From Pseudomonas cremoricolorata DSM 17059 = NBRC 16634 (GTDB taxonomy: Bacteria; Pseudomonadota; Gammaproteobacteria; Pseudomonadales; Pseudomonadaceae): 64,000 nt of DNA. The stretch spans positions 62,001 to 126,000 of the forward strand of contig NZ_AUEA01000008.1 of NCBI RefSeq assembly GCF_000425745.1, given 5' to 3'. Positions 48,885-57,995 of this stretch are shown here, piece after piece (position 1 is the stretch's first letter; every line of letters starts with the position of its first letter). The notes below the pieces were generated by a model. It was not told the origin of the DNA and ran no database searches. It saw only the letters and a program-made list of their open reading frames with translations. The translations under genes were made by a program, and so were the position numbers.

Positions 48885-50021
48885 ATGTCGCACTCGTTTC
48901 CCAAGCAAGCGTTTCTGGCCGCGGCAGTCGCCATGGCCCTCGGTGTTAGTTCGTATGTTCAGGCCGACGTGAAGATCGGTGTTGCCGGCCCCATGACCGG
49001 CGCCAATGCGGCCTTCGGTGAGCAGTACATGAAAGGCGCGCAAGCAGCGGCCGACAAGATCAACGCGGCAGGTGGCGTCAACGGCGAGAAGATCGTGCTG
49101 GTCAAAGGCGACGATGCCTGCGAACCCAAGCAAGCGGTGGCGGTGGCCAACCGCCTGGTCGATCAGGACAAGGTCATCGGTGTGGTGGGGCACTTCTGCT
49201 CGTCCAACACCATTCCGGCCTCCGAGGTGTACGACGAAGCCGGCGTCATCGCCATCACCCCAGGTTCGACCAACCCGCAGGTGACCGAGCGCGGTCTGAG
49301 TGCGATGTTCCGCATGTGCGGACGTGACGACCAGCAGGGCGTCGTGGCCGGCAACTACATCGTCGATGTGCTCAAGGGGCAGAAGGTCGTGGTGCTGCAC
49401 GACAAGGACACCTACGGCCAGGGCCTGGCCGATGCGACCAAGGCGCAGCTCGAGAAACGTGGCGTCAAGCCGGTGCTCTACGAGGGCCTGACCCGTGGCG
49501 AGAAAGACTTCAGCGCCGTGGTCACCAAGATCCGCGCCGCCGGCGCCGACGTGGTGTATTTCGGTGGCCTGCACCCCGAGGCCGGCCCACTGGTGCGCCA
49601 GCTGCGCGAGCAGGGCCTGAAGGACGTCAAGTTCATGTCCGACGACGGCATCGTCACCGACGAGCTGGTGTCCACCGCAGGCGGCGCGCAATACGTCAAC
49701 GGCGTGTACATGACCTTCGGCGCCGACCCGCGCCTGCTGCCCGACAGCAAGGCAGTGGTCGATGAGTTCCGCAAGGCTGGCACCGAGCCTGAAGGCTACA
49801 CCCTGTATGCCTACGCTTCGCTGCAAGCCCTGGCGGCGGCCTTCAATGGCGCCAAGTCGAACAAGGGCGAAGACGCGGCCAAGTGGCTCAAGGCCAACCC
49901 GGTGCAGACGGTCATGGGCGAGAAGAAGTGGGACAGCAAGGGCGACCTCACCGTCTCCGACTATGTGGTCTACCAGTGGGATGCCAACGGCAAGTACCAC
50001 CAGTTGGACAAACAACAATAA
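48885..50021 (+). CDS. livK: Branched-chain amino acid ABC transporter, periplasmic binding protein
   Basis: Encodes 378 residues with a signal peptide (about 1-26, VQA|DVKIG) and a type I periplasmic binding fold of the LivJ/LivK/BraC family (VGVVGHFCSSNTIPASEVY, VVYFGGLHPEAGPLVRQL). One disulfide-type Cys pair is present. It binds Leu, Ile or Val and sometimes Ala or Thr. The ribosome site is AGGAG at 48871. It is separated from livH by 204 bp with no clear terminator; this spacing may hold an attenuating structure giving excess binding protein. Confidence 0.93.
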   Translation: MSHSFPKQAFLAAAVAMALGVSSYVQADVKIGVAGPMTGANAAFGEQYMKGAQAAADKINAAGGVNGEKIVLVKGDDACEPKQAVAVANRLVDQDKVIGVVGHFCSSNTIPASEVYDEAGVIAITPGSTNPQVTERGLSAMFRMCGRDDQQGVVAGNYIVDVLKGQKVVVLHDKDTYGQGLADATKAQLEKRGVKPVLYEGLTRGEKDFSAVVTKIRAAGADVVYFGGLHPEAGPLVRQLREQGLKDVKFMSDDGIVTDELVSTAGGAQYVNGVYMTFGADPRLLPDSKAVVDEFRKAGTEPEGYTLYAYASLQALAAAFNGAKSNKGEDAAKWLKANPVQTVMGEKKWDSKGDLTVSDYVVYQWDANGKYHQLDKQQ

Positions 50022-50225
50022 CCACGACGGTGCCCAAGGCTGGGTAGCGGTCGAGCGTGAGCGGTCGATCAGCCTGATCGGACCACCCCCAGGCACGGCT
50101 GCGCCTGCAAGGTGCAGCCCACCTGGTTCGTTCGATCGACACCCAGCCCCCTTTCCTGCTCGTAGATCCGCACGCCAGTCTGCCGCGGCCCTGGCGTGCG
50201 ATCCCCTTACGCGAGATTGCGTCTT

Positions 50226-51140
50226 ATGGATGGTATTTTCCTGCAGCAACTGGTCAACGGCCTGACCCTCGGGTCGGTCTATGGCCTGATCGCCATCGGC
50301 TACACAATGGTCTATGGCATCATCGGCATGATCAACTTCGCGCACGGCGAGGTGTACATGATCTCCGCTTACCTGGCGGCGATCAGCCTGGCATTGCTGG
50401 CTTATTTCGGGATCGAGTCGTTTCCGCTGCTGATGTTGGGCACCTTGCTGTTCACCATCGTGGTCACCGGCGTGTACGGCTTCACCATCGAACGCATCGC
50501 CTACCGGCCGCTGCGTAACTCCACCCGGCTGGCACCGCTGATCAGCGCCATCGGCATCTCCCTGATCCTGCAGAACTACGCGCAAATCAGCCAGGGCGCC
50601 CGCCAGCAAGGCGTGCCAACCCTGCTCGAAGGCGCCGTACGGCTCGACGTTGGTTCAGGCTTCGTGCAACTGACCTACACCAAGATCTTCATCCTCATCG
50701 CCGCCTTCGCCGGCATGGCGCTGCTCACCTACGTGATCAAGTACACCAAGCTTGGGCGCATGTGCCGCGCCACCCAGCAAGACCGCAAGATGGCCTCGAT
50801 TCTAGGCATCAACACCGACCGGGTGATCTCCTACGTGTTCGTCATCGGGGCGGTGATGGCGGCCCTGGCCGGGGTGCTGATCACCCTCAACTACGGCACC
50901 TTCGACTTCTACGCAGGCTTCATCATCGGCATCAAGGCCTTCACCGCGGCGGTGCTCGGCGGCATCGGTTCGCTGCCCGGGGCGATGCTGGGCGGGATCA
51001 TCCTCGGGGTATCGGAATCGCTGTTCTCGGGCTTGATCAACACCGACTACAAGGACGTGTTCAGCTTCTCGCTGCTGGTGCTGATCCTCATCTTCCGACC
51101 CCAGGGCCTGCTCGGTCGCCCGCTCGTGGCCAAGGTGTGA
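50226..51140 (+). CDS. livH: Branched-chain amino acid ABC transporter permease LivH (BraD)
   Basis: Encodes a 304-residue inner-membrane permease with about eight TM segments and the family sequences NGLTLGSVYGLIAIGYTMVYGIIGMINFAHGEV (start) and GIKAFTAAVLGGIGSLPGA (coupling region). It pairs with LivM. The ATG at 50226 (MDGIFLQQLVNGL) is the standard start; an in-frame ATG 10 codons upstream exists but is less family-like. Confidence 0.94.
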   Translation: MDGIFLQQLVNGLTLGSVYGLIAIGYTMVYGIIGMINFAHGEVYMISAYLAAISLALLAYFGIESFPLLMLGTLLFTIVVTGVYGFTIERIAYRPLRNSTRLAPLISAIGISLILQNYAQISQGARQQGVPTLLEGAVRLDVGSGFVQLTYTKIFILIAAFAGMALLTYVIKYTKLGRMCRATQQDRKMASILGINTDRVISYVFVIGAVMAALAGVLITLNYGTFDFYAGFIIGIKAFTAAVLGGIGSLPGAMLGGIILGVSESLFSGLINTDYKDVFSFSLLVLILIFRPQGLLGRPLVAKV

Positions 51141-51142
51141 AC

Positions 51143-52432
51143 ATGACTGTCGCCTCTACTGCTTCTTCTTCGATCGATCTCAAACGCAGCCTCATCGAAA
51201 CCCTGGTCGCCGGCCTGCTGGCGCTGATCGTGTTCGGCCCGGTGGTCGGCGTGGTGCTCGACGGCTACAGCTTCAACGCCCAGCCCACCCGGGTCGCCTG
51301 GCTGGTCGGGGCGGTGATGGTCGGGCGTTTCCTGCTCAGCCTGTTCCTGCAAACCGCACCCGGCCTGCGCCTGTTGCAAGGCTTCGAAGGCAACGGCTCG
51401 GGGGTGCATGTGCGCCCGGTGGACTACAAATCGCGGCTGCGCTACATCATCCCGGCGCTGATCGTGATCGCCATCGTCTTCCCAATATTTGCCAACAAGT
51501 ACCTGCTGACCGTGGTCATCCTCGGGCTGATCTACGTACTGCTGGGCCTGGGGCTGAACATCGTGGTGGGGCTTGCCGGCTTGCTCGACCTCGGTTACGT
51601 GGCCTTCTACGCCATCGGCGCCTATGGCCTGGCGCTGGGTTACCAATACCTGGGGCTGGGCTTCTGGAGCGTACTGCCGCTGGCCGCCATCGCTGCGGCG
51701 TTGGCCGGGTGCATACTCGGTTTTCCGGTGCTGCGCATGCACGGCGACTACCTGGCCATCGTCACCCTGGGCTTTGGCGAGATCATCCGCCTGGTGCTGA
51801 ACAACTGGCTGTCGTTCACCGGCGGGCCGAATGGCATGCCGGCACCGTCGCCGACCTTCCTGGGCCTTGAGTTCGGCCGCCGGGCCAAGGATGGCGGGGT
51901 GCCGTTCCACGAGTTCTTCGGCATCGACTACAACCCCAATCTGAAATTCCTGTTCATCTACGCGGTACTGTTTCTGGTGGTGCTGGCGGTGCTGTACATC
52001 AAGCATCGCCTGACCCGCATGCCGGTCGGGCGGGCCTGGGAAGCGCTGCGTGAAGACGAGATCGCCTGCCGCTCGATGGGCCTGAACCACGTGCTGGTCA
52101 AGCTTTCGGCCTTCACCTTGGGCGCTTCGACTGCCGGCCTTGCCGGGGTGTTCTTCGCCACCTACCAAGGCTTCGTCAACCCGTCGTCGTTCACCTTCTT
52201 CGAGTCGGCGCTGATTCTGGCGATCGTCGTGCTTGGCGGCATGGGCTCGACCGTCGGCGTGGTGATCGCCGCCTTCGTGCTGACCGTGGCGCCCGAGCTG
52301 CTGCGCAGTTTCTCGGAATACCGCGTGCTGCTGTTTGGCGTGCTCATGGTGTTGATGATGATCTGGCGCCCACGCGGGCTGATTCGCATAGGTCGCACCG
52401 CTGTGCAGGTGCGCAAGGGGGTGGCGCCATGA
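51143..52432 (+). CDS. livM: Branched-chain amino acid ABC transporter permease LivM (BraE)
   Basis: Encodes a 429-residue permease with an N-terminal extension carrying two extra hydrophobic segments and the core family sequences LGLGLNIVVGLAGLLDLGYVAFYAIGAY and VLGGMGSTVGVVIAA. The start ATG is 2 bp after the livH stop; the frame is open further upstream inside livH, which is not a real extension. It overlaps livG by 4 bp. Confidence 0.94.
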   Translation: MTVASTASSSIDLKRSLIETLVAGLLALIVFGPVVGVVLDGYSFNAQPTRVAWLVGAVMVGRFLLSLFLQTAPGLRLLQGFEGNGSGVHVRPVDYKSRLRYIIPALIVIAIVFPIFANKYLLTVVILGLIYVLLGLGLNIVVGLAGLLDLGYVAFYAIGAYGLALGYQYLGLGFWSVLPLAAIAAALAGCILGFPVLRMHGDYLAIVTLGFGEIIRLVLNNWLSFTGGPNGMPAPSPTFLGLEFGRRAKDGGVPFHEFFGIDYNPNLKFLFIYAVLFLVVLAVLYIKHRLTRMPVGRAWEALREDEIACRSMGLNHVLVKLSAFTLGASTAGLAGVFFATYQGFVNPSSFTFFESALILAIVVLGGMGSTVGVVIAAFVLTVAPELLRSFSEYRVLLFGVLMVLMMIWRPRGLIRIGRTAVQVRKGVAP

Positions 52433-53304
52433 ACGACGATATCGTGCTGTCGGTCGAGCACCTGATGATGCAGTTTGGCGGCATCAAGGCGCTCAGCGAC
52501 GTCAACCTGCAAGTCAGGCGCAACCAGATCTTCGCCCTGATCGGCCCCAACGGCGCCGGCAAGACCACGGTGTTCAACTGCCTGACCGGGTTCTACAAGG
52601 CCAGCGGCGGGCGCATCGAGCTGAACGTGCGCGGCGCGCCGACCAATGTCATTCAACTGCTGGGCGAGCGCTTCGAGCCCACCGATTTCGTTTCGCCCGC
52701 GCGGTTTGCCAACCGCCTGTACTACAAGATGTTCGGCGGCACCCACCTGGTCAACCGCGCCGGATTGGCGCGTACCTTCCAGAACATCCGCCTGTTCCGC
52801 GAAATGTCGGTGGTGGAAAACCTGCTGGTGGCGCAGCACATGTGGGTCAATCGCAACCTGCTGGCCGGCGTGCTCAACACCCCGGGTTACCGCAAGGCGG
52901 AAAGCGACGCACTTGACCATGCCTTCTACTGGCTGGAGGTGGTCGATCTGGTCGATTGCGCCAACCGCCTGGCCGGTGAGCTGTCGTACGGCCAGCAGCG
53001 TCGCCTGGAGATTGCCCGGGCCATGTGCACGCGGCCGAAGATCATCTGCCTGGACGAACCGGCTGCCGGCCTCAACCCGCAGGAAACCGAAGCCCTGAGC
53101 CGGATGATTCGCGTGCTGCGCGACCAGCACGATCTCACTGTAGTGCTGATCGAGCACGACATGGGCATGGTCATGAGCATCTCCGACCATATCGTGGTGC
53201 TCGACCACGGCAATGTCATCGCCCAAGGCACGCCCCAGGAGATTCGCAACAACCCGACCGTGATCGCCGCCTACCTGGGTGCCGACGAAGAGGAAATCGT
53301 ATGA
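52429..53304 (+). CDS. livG: Branched-chain amino acid ABC transporter ATPase LivG (BraF)
   Basis: Encodes a 291-residue ABC ATPase with Walker A GPNGAGKTT, signature LSYGQQRR, Walker B IICLDEP and H-loop IEHDMG. Like other LivG proteins it has an insertion between Walker A and the Q-loop (about 60-110). It overlaps both neighbours by 4 bp. Confidence 0.95.
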   Translation: MNDDIVLSVEHLMMQFGGIKALSDVNLQVRRNQIFALIGPNGAGKTTVFNCLTGFYKASGGRIELNVRGAPTNVIQLLGERFEPTDFVSPARFANRLYYKMFGGTHLVNRAGLARTFQNIRLFREMSVVENLLVAQHMWVNRNLLAGVLNTPGYRKAESDALDHAFYWLEVVDLVDCANRLAGELSYGQQRRLEIARAMCTRPKIICLDEPAAGLNPQETEALSRMIRVLRDQHDLTVVLIEHDMGMVMSISDHIVVLDHGNVIAQGTPQEIRNNPTVIAAYLGADEEEIV

Positions 53305-54017
53305 GCGCAGCCATTCTCGAACTGCGTGACCTGAACGTGTTCTACGGCCCGATCCAGGCGCTCAAGGGCGTGTCGATGCACATCGACGAGGGCGAGACGG
53401 TGAGCCTGATCGGCGCCAACGGCGCGGGCAAGTCGACCTTGCTGATGTCGATTTTCGGCCAGCCGCGGGCGGCCTCCGGGCAGATTCTCTATCGCGGCAC
53501 CGACATCACCCGCAAGAGCTCGCACTACATCGCCTCCAACGGCATCGCCCAGTCCCCGGAAGGGCGCCGGGTGTTCCCGGACATGACCGTGGAAGAGAAC
53601 CTGATGATGGGCACCATCCCCATCGGCGACAAACATGCCGACCAGGATATGCAGCGCATGTACGAGCTGTTCCCACGGCTCAAGGAACGTCGTTCGCAGC
53701 GGGCCATGACCATGTCCGGGGGCGAGCAGCAGATGCTGGCCATCGCTCGCGCCCTGATGAGTCGGCCCAAACTGCTGCTGCTCGATGAGCCGTCGCTGGG
53801 GCTGGCGCCGATCGTGGTCAAGCAGATATTCGCCACCTTGCGCGAGCTGGCCCAGGGCGGCATGACCATCTTCCTCGTCGAGCAGAATGCCAACCATGCG
53901 CTGAAGCTGTCGGACCGCGCCTATGTGATGGTCAACGGTCAGATCCGCATGACCGGTAGCGGGCAGGAGCTGCTGGCCAATGAGGAGGTGCGCAACGCTT
54001 ATCTGGGTGGGCACTGA
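53301..54017 (+). CDS. livF: Branched-chain amino acid ABC transporter ATPase LivF (BraG)
   Basis: Encodes a 238-residue ABC ATPase with Walker A GANGAGKST, signature MSGGEQQM, Walker B LLLLDEPSLGL and H-loop VEQNA. It is the last gene of the liv operon, overlaps livG as ATGA and is followed by a strong hairpin. Confidence 0.95.
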   Translation: MSAAILELRDLNVFYGPIQALKGVSMHIDEGETVSLIGANGAGKSTLLMSIFGQPRAASGQILYRGTDITRKSSHYIASNGIAQSPEGRRVFPDMTVEENLMMGTIPIGDKHADQDMQRMYELFPRLKERRSQRAMTMSGGEQQMLAIARALMSRPKLLLLDEPSLGLAPIVVKQIFATLRELAQGGMTIFLVEQNANHALKLSDRAYVMVNGQIRMTGSGQELLANEEVRNAYLGGH

Positions 54018-54024
54018 GCCGTCC

Positions 54025-54422
54025 TGTGGACAATCCCGTACAGGGTAGCGCTGAACGCCGTGATTGACGCGGCGTTCAGCGATTTGTGCACAGCCGGTAA
54101 AGTTTCCACCGTTTGTGTGGAGCTGCCTGTGGAAAAGGTGGTGGCAAGTGCTTGCAGCCCTTTTCTGACGAGGCTTGCAGGCTTTTGATCATTATTTGAT
54201 CATATCGGCCTCGGGTGGGCCGAATCGGTTGTCTGCGGCTGCGGCGAACGCTTTTTCCACTAGTCCTGGCAGGCTGTGGGTAAGTCTGTGGGAAAGCTAT
54301 GCGTAGCATGTGTGCTGCGGGGTTCAGACGAGTCCTCAGGCGTCGGCTTCGAGGTTTTCCACAGCCCCGCAGGGGAGTCCATGAAACTTGCCCCCAATCG
54401 GTGGGGGTAGCCTTGTGGATAA
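54025..54422. other. DnaA-box cluster with AT-rich tandem repeat (552-bp gap between livF and the SDR gene)
   Basis: Non-coding by inspection. DnaA-like 9-mers (written as the TTATCCACA strand): TTGTCCACA at 54025-54033, TTTTCCACA at 54128-54136, TTACCCACA at 54275-54283, TTTCCCACA at 54287-54295, TTTTCCACA (plus strand) at 54355-54363, and a perfect TTATCCACA at 54414-54422. Between them, TTTGATCAT is repeated at 54184-54192 and 54195-54203 with an 11-bp period. The full gap runs 54018-54569. Confidence 0.65.
54049..54081 (+). terminator. Hairpin after livF
   Basis: A perfect 11-bp stem, CGCTGAACGCC (54049-54059) with GGCGTTCAGCG (54071-54081), is followed by ATTTG. It is the likely terminator of the liv operon. 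Confidence 0.75.
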
Positions 54423-54569
54423 CGTGCGCATAGCCTTCGCCACGCTTACTGCGGCGTGGCTTTCAGGCGATTGGTCACTTTTCGTACAGCGGTTGTCCGG
54501 CTTGCTGGTCGCGCGGCCTGCGGGCATGCTGCCTGGCCAACCGTTTTCGATCTGTCCAGGAGAAGCGCA

Positions 54570-55337
54570 ATGACCGATACCGTATTCATCACCGGGGCGA
54601 CCTCCGGCTTTGGCGAAGCCACCGCGCGCCGTTTCGCCCAGGCGGGCTGGAAGCTGGTGCTGACCGGCCGGCGTCAGGAACGTCTGGATGCGCTGTGTGC
54701 AGAGCTGTCGGCGCACACCGAAGTGCACGCTCTGGTGGTCGATGTGCGTGATCGCCAGGCCATGGAAACCGCTATCGCCAGCCTGCCGCCGAGCTTCGCC
54801 ACGCTGCGCGCGCTGGTCAACAACGCAGGCCTGGCGCTGGGGGCCGATGCCGCGCAGAACTGCGATCTCGACGACTGGGACACCATGGTCGACACCAACA
54901 TCAAGGGCCTGATGTACACCACCCGCCTGCTGCTGCCGCGCTTGATCGCCCACGGCCGTGGTGCGTCGATCCTCAACGTCGGCTCGGTGGCCGGCAACTA
55001 TCCGTATCCAGGCAGCCATGTGTACGGCGGCACCAAGGCGTTCGTCGGTCAGTTCTCGCTGAGCCTGCGCTGCGACCTGCGCGGCACCGGCGTGCGCGTC
55101 ACCAACATCGAGCCGGGGCTGTGCGAAAGCGAGTTTTCCCTGGTGCGCTTCGGCGGTGATCAATCACGCTACGACGCCACCTACGCCGGCGCCGAGCCGA
55201 TCCAGCCGCAGGACATCGCCGAAACCATCTTCTGGGTGCTCAACCAGCCGGCCCACGTCAACATCAATAACCTCGAGCTGATGCCGGTGAGCCAGGACTG
55301 GGCAGGTTTTGCCATCGACCGCTCGGCCAAGGGCTAG
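54570..55337 (+). CDS. YdfG-like short-chain dehydrogenase
   Basis: Encodes a 255-residue classical SDR. The NADP motif TGATSGFGEA is at 8-17, NNAG at 84-87, catalytic Ser at 139 and Y152-x3-K156. The C-terminus NINNLELMPVSQDWAGFAIDR is characteristic of YdfG, an NADP-dependent 3-hydroxy acid (L-allo-threonine/serine) dehydrogenase. The ATG is preceded by AGGAG; a longer frame begins at 54456 but lacks a ribosome site. Its stop shares the CTAG with the convergent epimerase gene. Confidence 0.88.
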   Translation: MTDTVFITGATSGFGEATARRFAQAGWKLVLTGRRQERLDALCAELSAHTEVHALVVDVRDRQAMETAIASLPPSFATLRALVNNAGLALGADAAQNCDLDDWDTMVDTNIKGLMYTTRLLLPRLIAHGRGASILNVGSVAGNYPYPGSHVYGGTKAFVGQFSLSLRCDLRGTGVRVTNIEPGLCESEFSLVRFGGDQSRYDATYAGAEPIQPQDIAETIFWVLNQPAHVNINNLELMPVSQDWAGFAIDRSAKG

Positions 55338-56455
55338 GGCGCGATCTGCTCGAGCCGCCGCAGGCCTTCGAGCGCGGTCGCCAAATGGTAGGGCGTGGTC
55401 GAGGGCATGTCGTCGCGGCTCACCGCGCCGCTGCCGTCACGGCATTCGTGCCAGCCGCGCGGGTGCAAGAACAACTGCTCCAGGGCGCTGAGCTGCTCGA
55501 GCAGACGCGCTTGAGCGTTGGGCCGCAACACCAGCGCACGCAGGTATTCGGCCTTGGCCCAGATCCGCTGGGTGGCGTCGAGCACGCGCCCTTGCACATC
55601 GAGCATCGCAAGCACCGCGCCGCGTTCCACGCCGTGCTGCTCGGCGAAGTCGAAGGCCCGGTCGATGGCGCTGTGCAGCGGGGTGCCGCGCAGCAGTGGT
55701 GAGGTGTGCAGCAAATAGAACCATTCGAACTGGTGCCCCGGCTCGAACCAGTTATCCACAGCTCCGCGCGGCTTTTCCAGCATCAGGCCATGGCGCGGGT
55801 CGACGAAGTGGCGGTGCAGGGCGTCGCACAGTGTCAGCAAAGCCTGCTCGGTCGCGCTGTCGTCGCGCACGGCCAGCACTTGCAGGAAGGCTTCGGCCAG
55901 GTGCATCGACGGGTTCTGCAACGCGCCACTGCCCAGGTTCGACCAGTCTTCAGCCAGGCTCGCCTCGAACAGGCCATCAGCGCGGGCAAAGCGCTGAGCG
56001 ATGCTCAGCAGCGCGTCATCGAGCACTGCCGACACCGCCGGCGCTTTTACCTGGCCCCAGTAGTGGGCGCAGGCGAAGACGATGAAGGCATGGGTGTAGA
56101 GGTCTTTGCGTCGATCCAGCGGCTTGCCGTCGGCATCGATGCTGTAAAACCAGCCGCCGTGCTGCGCATCGTGGAAATGCCGCTGCAAGGAATCGAACAA
56201 GGCCGCCGCCCGCTGCGTCGCGCCAGGCTGCTCGAGGCGGCTGCTGAACAGGTACAGCTGACGGGCACAGGCCATGGCCCGGTAGCGCTTGACGGGTTCG
56301 GGACGCTGCTGGGCGTCGAGGGCCTCGAACGGCAGCGCCAGTTCGGCATTCCAGCCCGGCCCCTGCCACAGCGGCACGATGTGCTCGGCGAAATGCCGAC
56401 GTACGCGGATCAGGCGCTGGCTCAGCTCGGGCGGGCAGGGAAGGGCGTTGGACAT
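55334..56455 (-). CDS. AGE-family epimerase/isomerase (N-acylglucosamine 2-epimerase-like)
   Basis: Encodes a 373-residue (alpha/alpha)6-barrel protein of the N-acylglucosamine 2-epimerase superfamily, which includes mannose isomerases and aldose-ketose isomerases. Visible family residues include RKDLYTHAFIVFA, the Asn-Pro-Ser-Met-His-Leu (NPSMHLAEAF) helix and the EPGHQFEW His motif. The reaction (sugar isomerase or epimerase) cannot be narrowed. The ATG at 56455 is preferred to an in-frame codon 11 residues earlier. Stop codons of this and the SDR gene overlap on a palindromic CTAG. Confidence 0.85.
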   Translation of the reverse strand: MSNALPCPPELSQRLIRVRRHFAEHIVPLWQGPGWNAELALPFEALDAQQRPEPVKRYRAMACARQLYLFSSRLEQPGATQRAAALFDSLQRHFHDAQHGGWFYSIDADGKPLDRRKDLYTHAFIVFACAHYWGQVKAPAVSAVLDDALLSIAQRFARADGLFEASLAEDWSNLGSGALQNPSMHLAEAFLQVLAVRDDSATEQALLTLCDALHRHFVDPRHGLMLEKPRGAVDNWFEPGHQFEWFYLLHTSPLLRGTPLHSAIDRAFDFAEQHGVERGAVLAMLDVQGRVLDATQRIWAKAEYLRALVLRPNAQARLLEQLSALEQLFLHPRGWHECRDGSGAVSRDDMPSTTPYHLATALEGLRRLEQIAP

Positions 56456-56528
56456 GGCAGGGCTCGTGGCGATCAGGCAGGGCGCCATGGTAGCAGAACT
56501 GCCACCAGCCTTCGCCGAACGGGGCGCT

Positions 56529-57161
56529 TCAGCCTGGGTTGCTCAGGCCCTGCCAATGGCGCGCGCCAATGAAGATGAAGCGCAGTTGCTGGGCGATCTT
56601 CTCTTGCGCGCTGAGTGGCTCGGGGCACGCCGGGTCGGGGCTGTCGATCAGTTCGGGAAGGGTGGCGAAGACGGTCTTGACCACCAGGTCGGCCATCATC
56701 GACAACGCCGCGTGGTCCAGATGCTGCCAGCGCGGCATGCGCGCCAGGTCGGTGGCCAGGTCCGAGCTGATGCCATGGCGCAAGCGTGCAATGGCCTGGC
56801 GCACGGCGTGCGAACCGCCGTACTGCTCGCGGGCAAGAAACAGGAACTGGGTACGGTGTGCGGCGACCACGTCGAGGAAGATGCGCACCGAGGCGTCGGT
56901 GATGCCGCCGAGTTCGAACTCGTTGTGGCGCACCCGGCGGATGGTGTCGCGGAAGGTGGCCTCGACCTCGCCGACCAGGGCCAGGCCGAGGGCGTCCATA
57001 TCAGGGAAGTGCCGATAGAAGCCGGTGGGCACGATGCCCGCGCTGCGCGCGACCTCGCGCAGGCTGATACCGCCGAAACCGCGTCCACTCTGCATGAGCT
57101 CGCAGGCAGCATCGAGCAATGCCTGGCGGGTCTGGAGCTTCTGTTCGGCGCGCGGCGACAT
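56529..57161 (-). CDS. TetR-family regulator, FabR-like
   Basis: Encodes a 210-residue TetR protein. The N-terminal helix-turn-helix (GISLREVARSAGIVPTGFYRHFPDMDALGLAL) and the pattern of the ligand domain resemble FabR/DesT, which sense unsaturated acyl-CoA and control fatty acid unsaturation genes. No desaturase or fab gene is adjacent, so the target is elsewhere or the resemblance is only by family. It is divergent from nothing obvious; upstream lies the repeat-protein gene's terminus. Confidence 0.8.
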   Translation of the reverse strand: MSPRAEQKLQTRQALLDAACELMQSGRGFGGISLREVARSAGIVPTGFYRHFPDMDALGLALVGEVEATFRDTIRRVRHNEFELGGITDASVRIFLDVVAAHRTQFLFLAREQYGGSHAVRQAIARLRHGISSDLATDLARMPRWQHLDHAALSMMADLVVKTVFATLPELIDSPDPACPEPLSAQEKIAQQLRFIFIGARHWQGLSNPG

Positions 57162-57301
57162 GGGCAGGCTTCTGGCGAGGTACGGCAGGGCACTCTAGTG
57201 AAAAGCACGAAGGCTGGTCAATGCGGGGGCGGCTGGTGTGTGGGCATTAGCCGCGACTGGCCGCTGCATCCATCGAGCTATCCGCAGGGCCCGGCAGTGG
57301 C

Positions 57302-57664
57302 TCAGGCGCTGTGACCGCGTTCGATCAGACGGTCCGAACCACCTTCGGCAATACGCTCGCTGCGTTCGATCAAACGATCGGAGCCACCTTCGGCAACGCG
57401 GTTGTTGCGTTCGATCAGGCGGTCCGAGCCGCCTTCTGCAACGCGATCGTTGCGCTCGATCAGACGGTCAGAACCACCTTCGGCAACACGGTCGTTGCGT
57501 TCGATCAGACGATCCGAGCCGCCTTCGGCAAGGCTGTTCAGAGGCTGCGCGGCAGCGTCGCTGGCGTGGGATTCGCTGAGTACGGGTTGCTCCTGCGCCG
57601 GCATGGCGTAGACGTTGGCGGCCAGAGCAGACAGGGCGAAGGCAAGCAGAAGAGGACGTTTCAT
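57302..57664 (-). CDS. Secreted small protein with five 15-residue repeats
   Basis: Encodes 120 residues: a signal peptide (about 1-20, VYA|MPA), a short linker and five tandem copies of AEGGSDRLIERNDRV, nearly identical with changes only at positions 12-15. Each unit ends with alternating acidic/basic residues. The ATG at 57664 follows AAGGAG. Similar short repeat proteins occur in other pseudomonads and carry vague automatic names; I know no demonstrated function. Isolated, with TetR downstream and AsmA divergent. Confidence 0.75.
   Translation of the reverse strand: MKRPLLLAFALSALAANVYAMPAQEQPVLSESHASDAAAQPLNSLAEGGSDRLIERNDRVAEGGSDRLIERNDRVAEGGSDRLIERNNRVAEGGSDRLIERSERIAEGGSDRLIERGHSA
57305..57529 (-). 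repeat. Five tandem 45-bp coding repeats
   Basis: The five units lie in frame in the secreted repeat protein gene and are almost identical at DNA level, so copy number could vary by slippage or recombination. Confidence 0.85.
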
Positions 57665-57995
57665 GATCAGGGTGCTCCTTGAAGGGCGCTGAAAAGTGGG
57701 TACGTCGGCAATGCTACGCGCGCCATCCCGAGACACCATTTCATTGGGCTGATGGTCACCATCGACAGGTTTGATAGTCGTTCTAACCTTCCCTTAATCA
57801 ACACCCTGGCACGGTTGCGCCAGGCGCTGGTGGCCAGCGGCGAACGCCTTGCGCGCGCGAAGTCGATGCCGGCTCAGGGAAATTCTTCGCTATGCTGCGG
57901 TGCAGCGATTAAACCCCCGCGCTTTTCGTCAGTCCCACTTAGCAAGAGCCGTATTTCCCGCTTGCCGAGTGCCATGACGTCAGGAGAAACCCCGC
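57665..57995. other. 331-bp gap between the repeat-protein gene and asmA-like gene
   Basis: Holds the leftward ribosome site of the repeat protein and the rightward AsmA ribosome site (CAGGAG at 57980). A TATGCT near 57890 may be a -10 for asmA. No other gene or structure is seen. Confidence 0.5.

Noticed and set aside
50022..50225. Small-RNA or gene candidate between livK and livH
   Set aside because: No ORF with a ribosome site and no terminator-like end was found; it may only be a spacer that lowers downstream expression.
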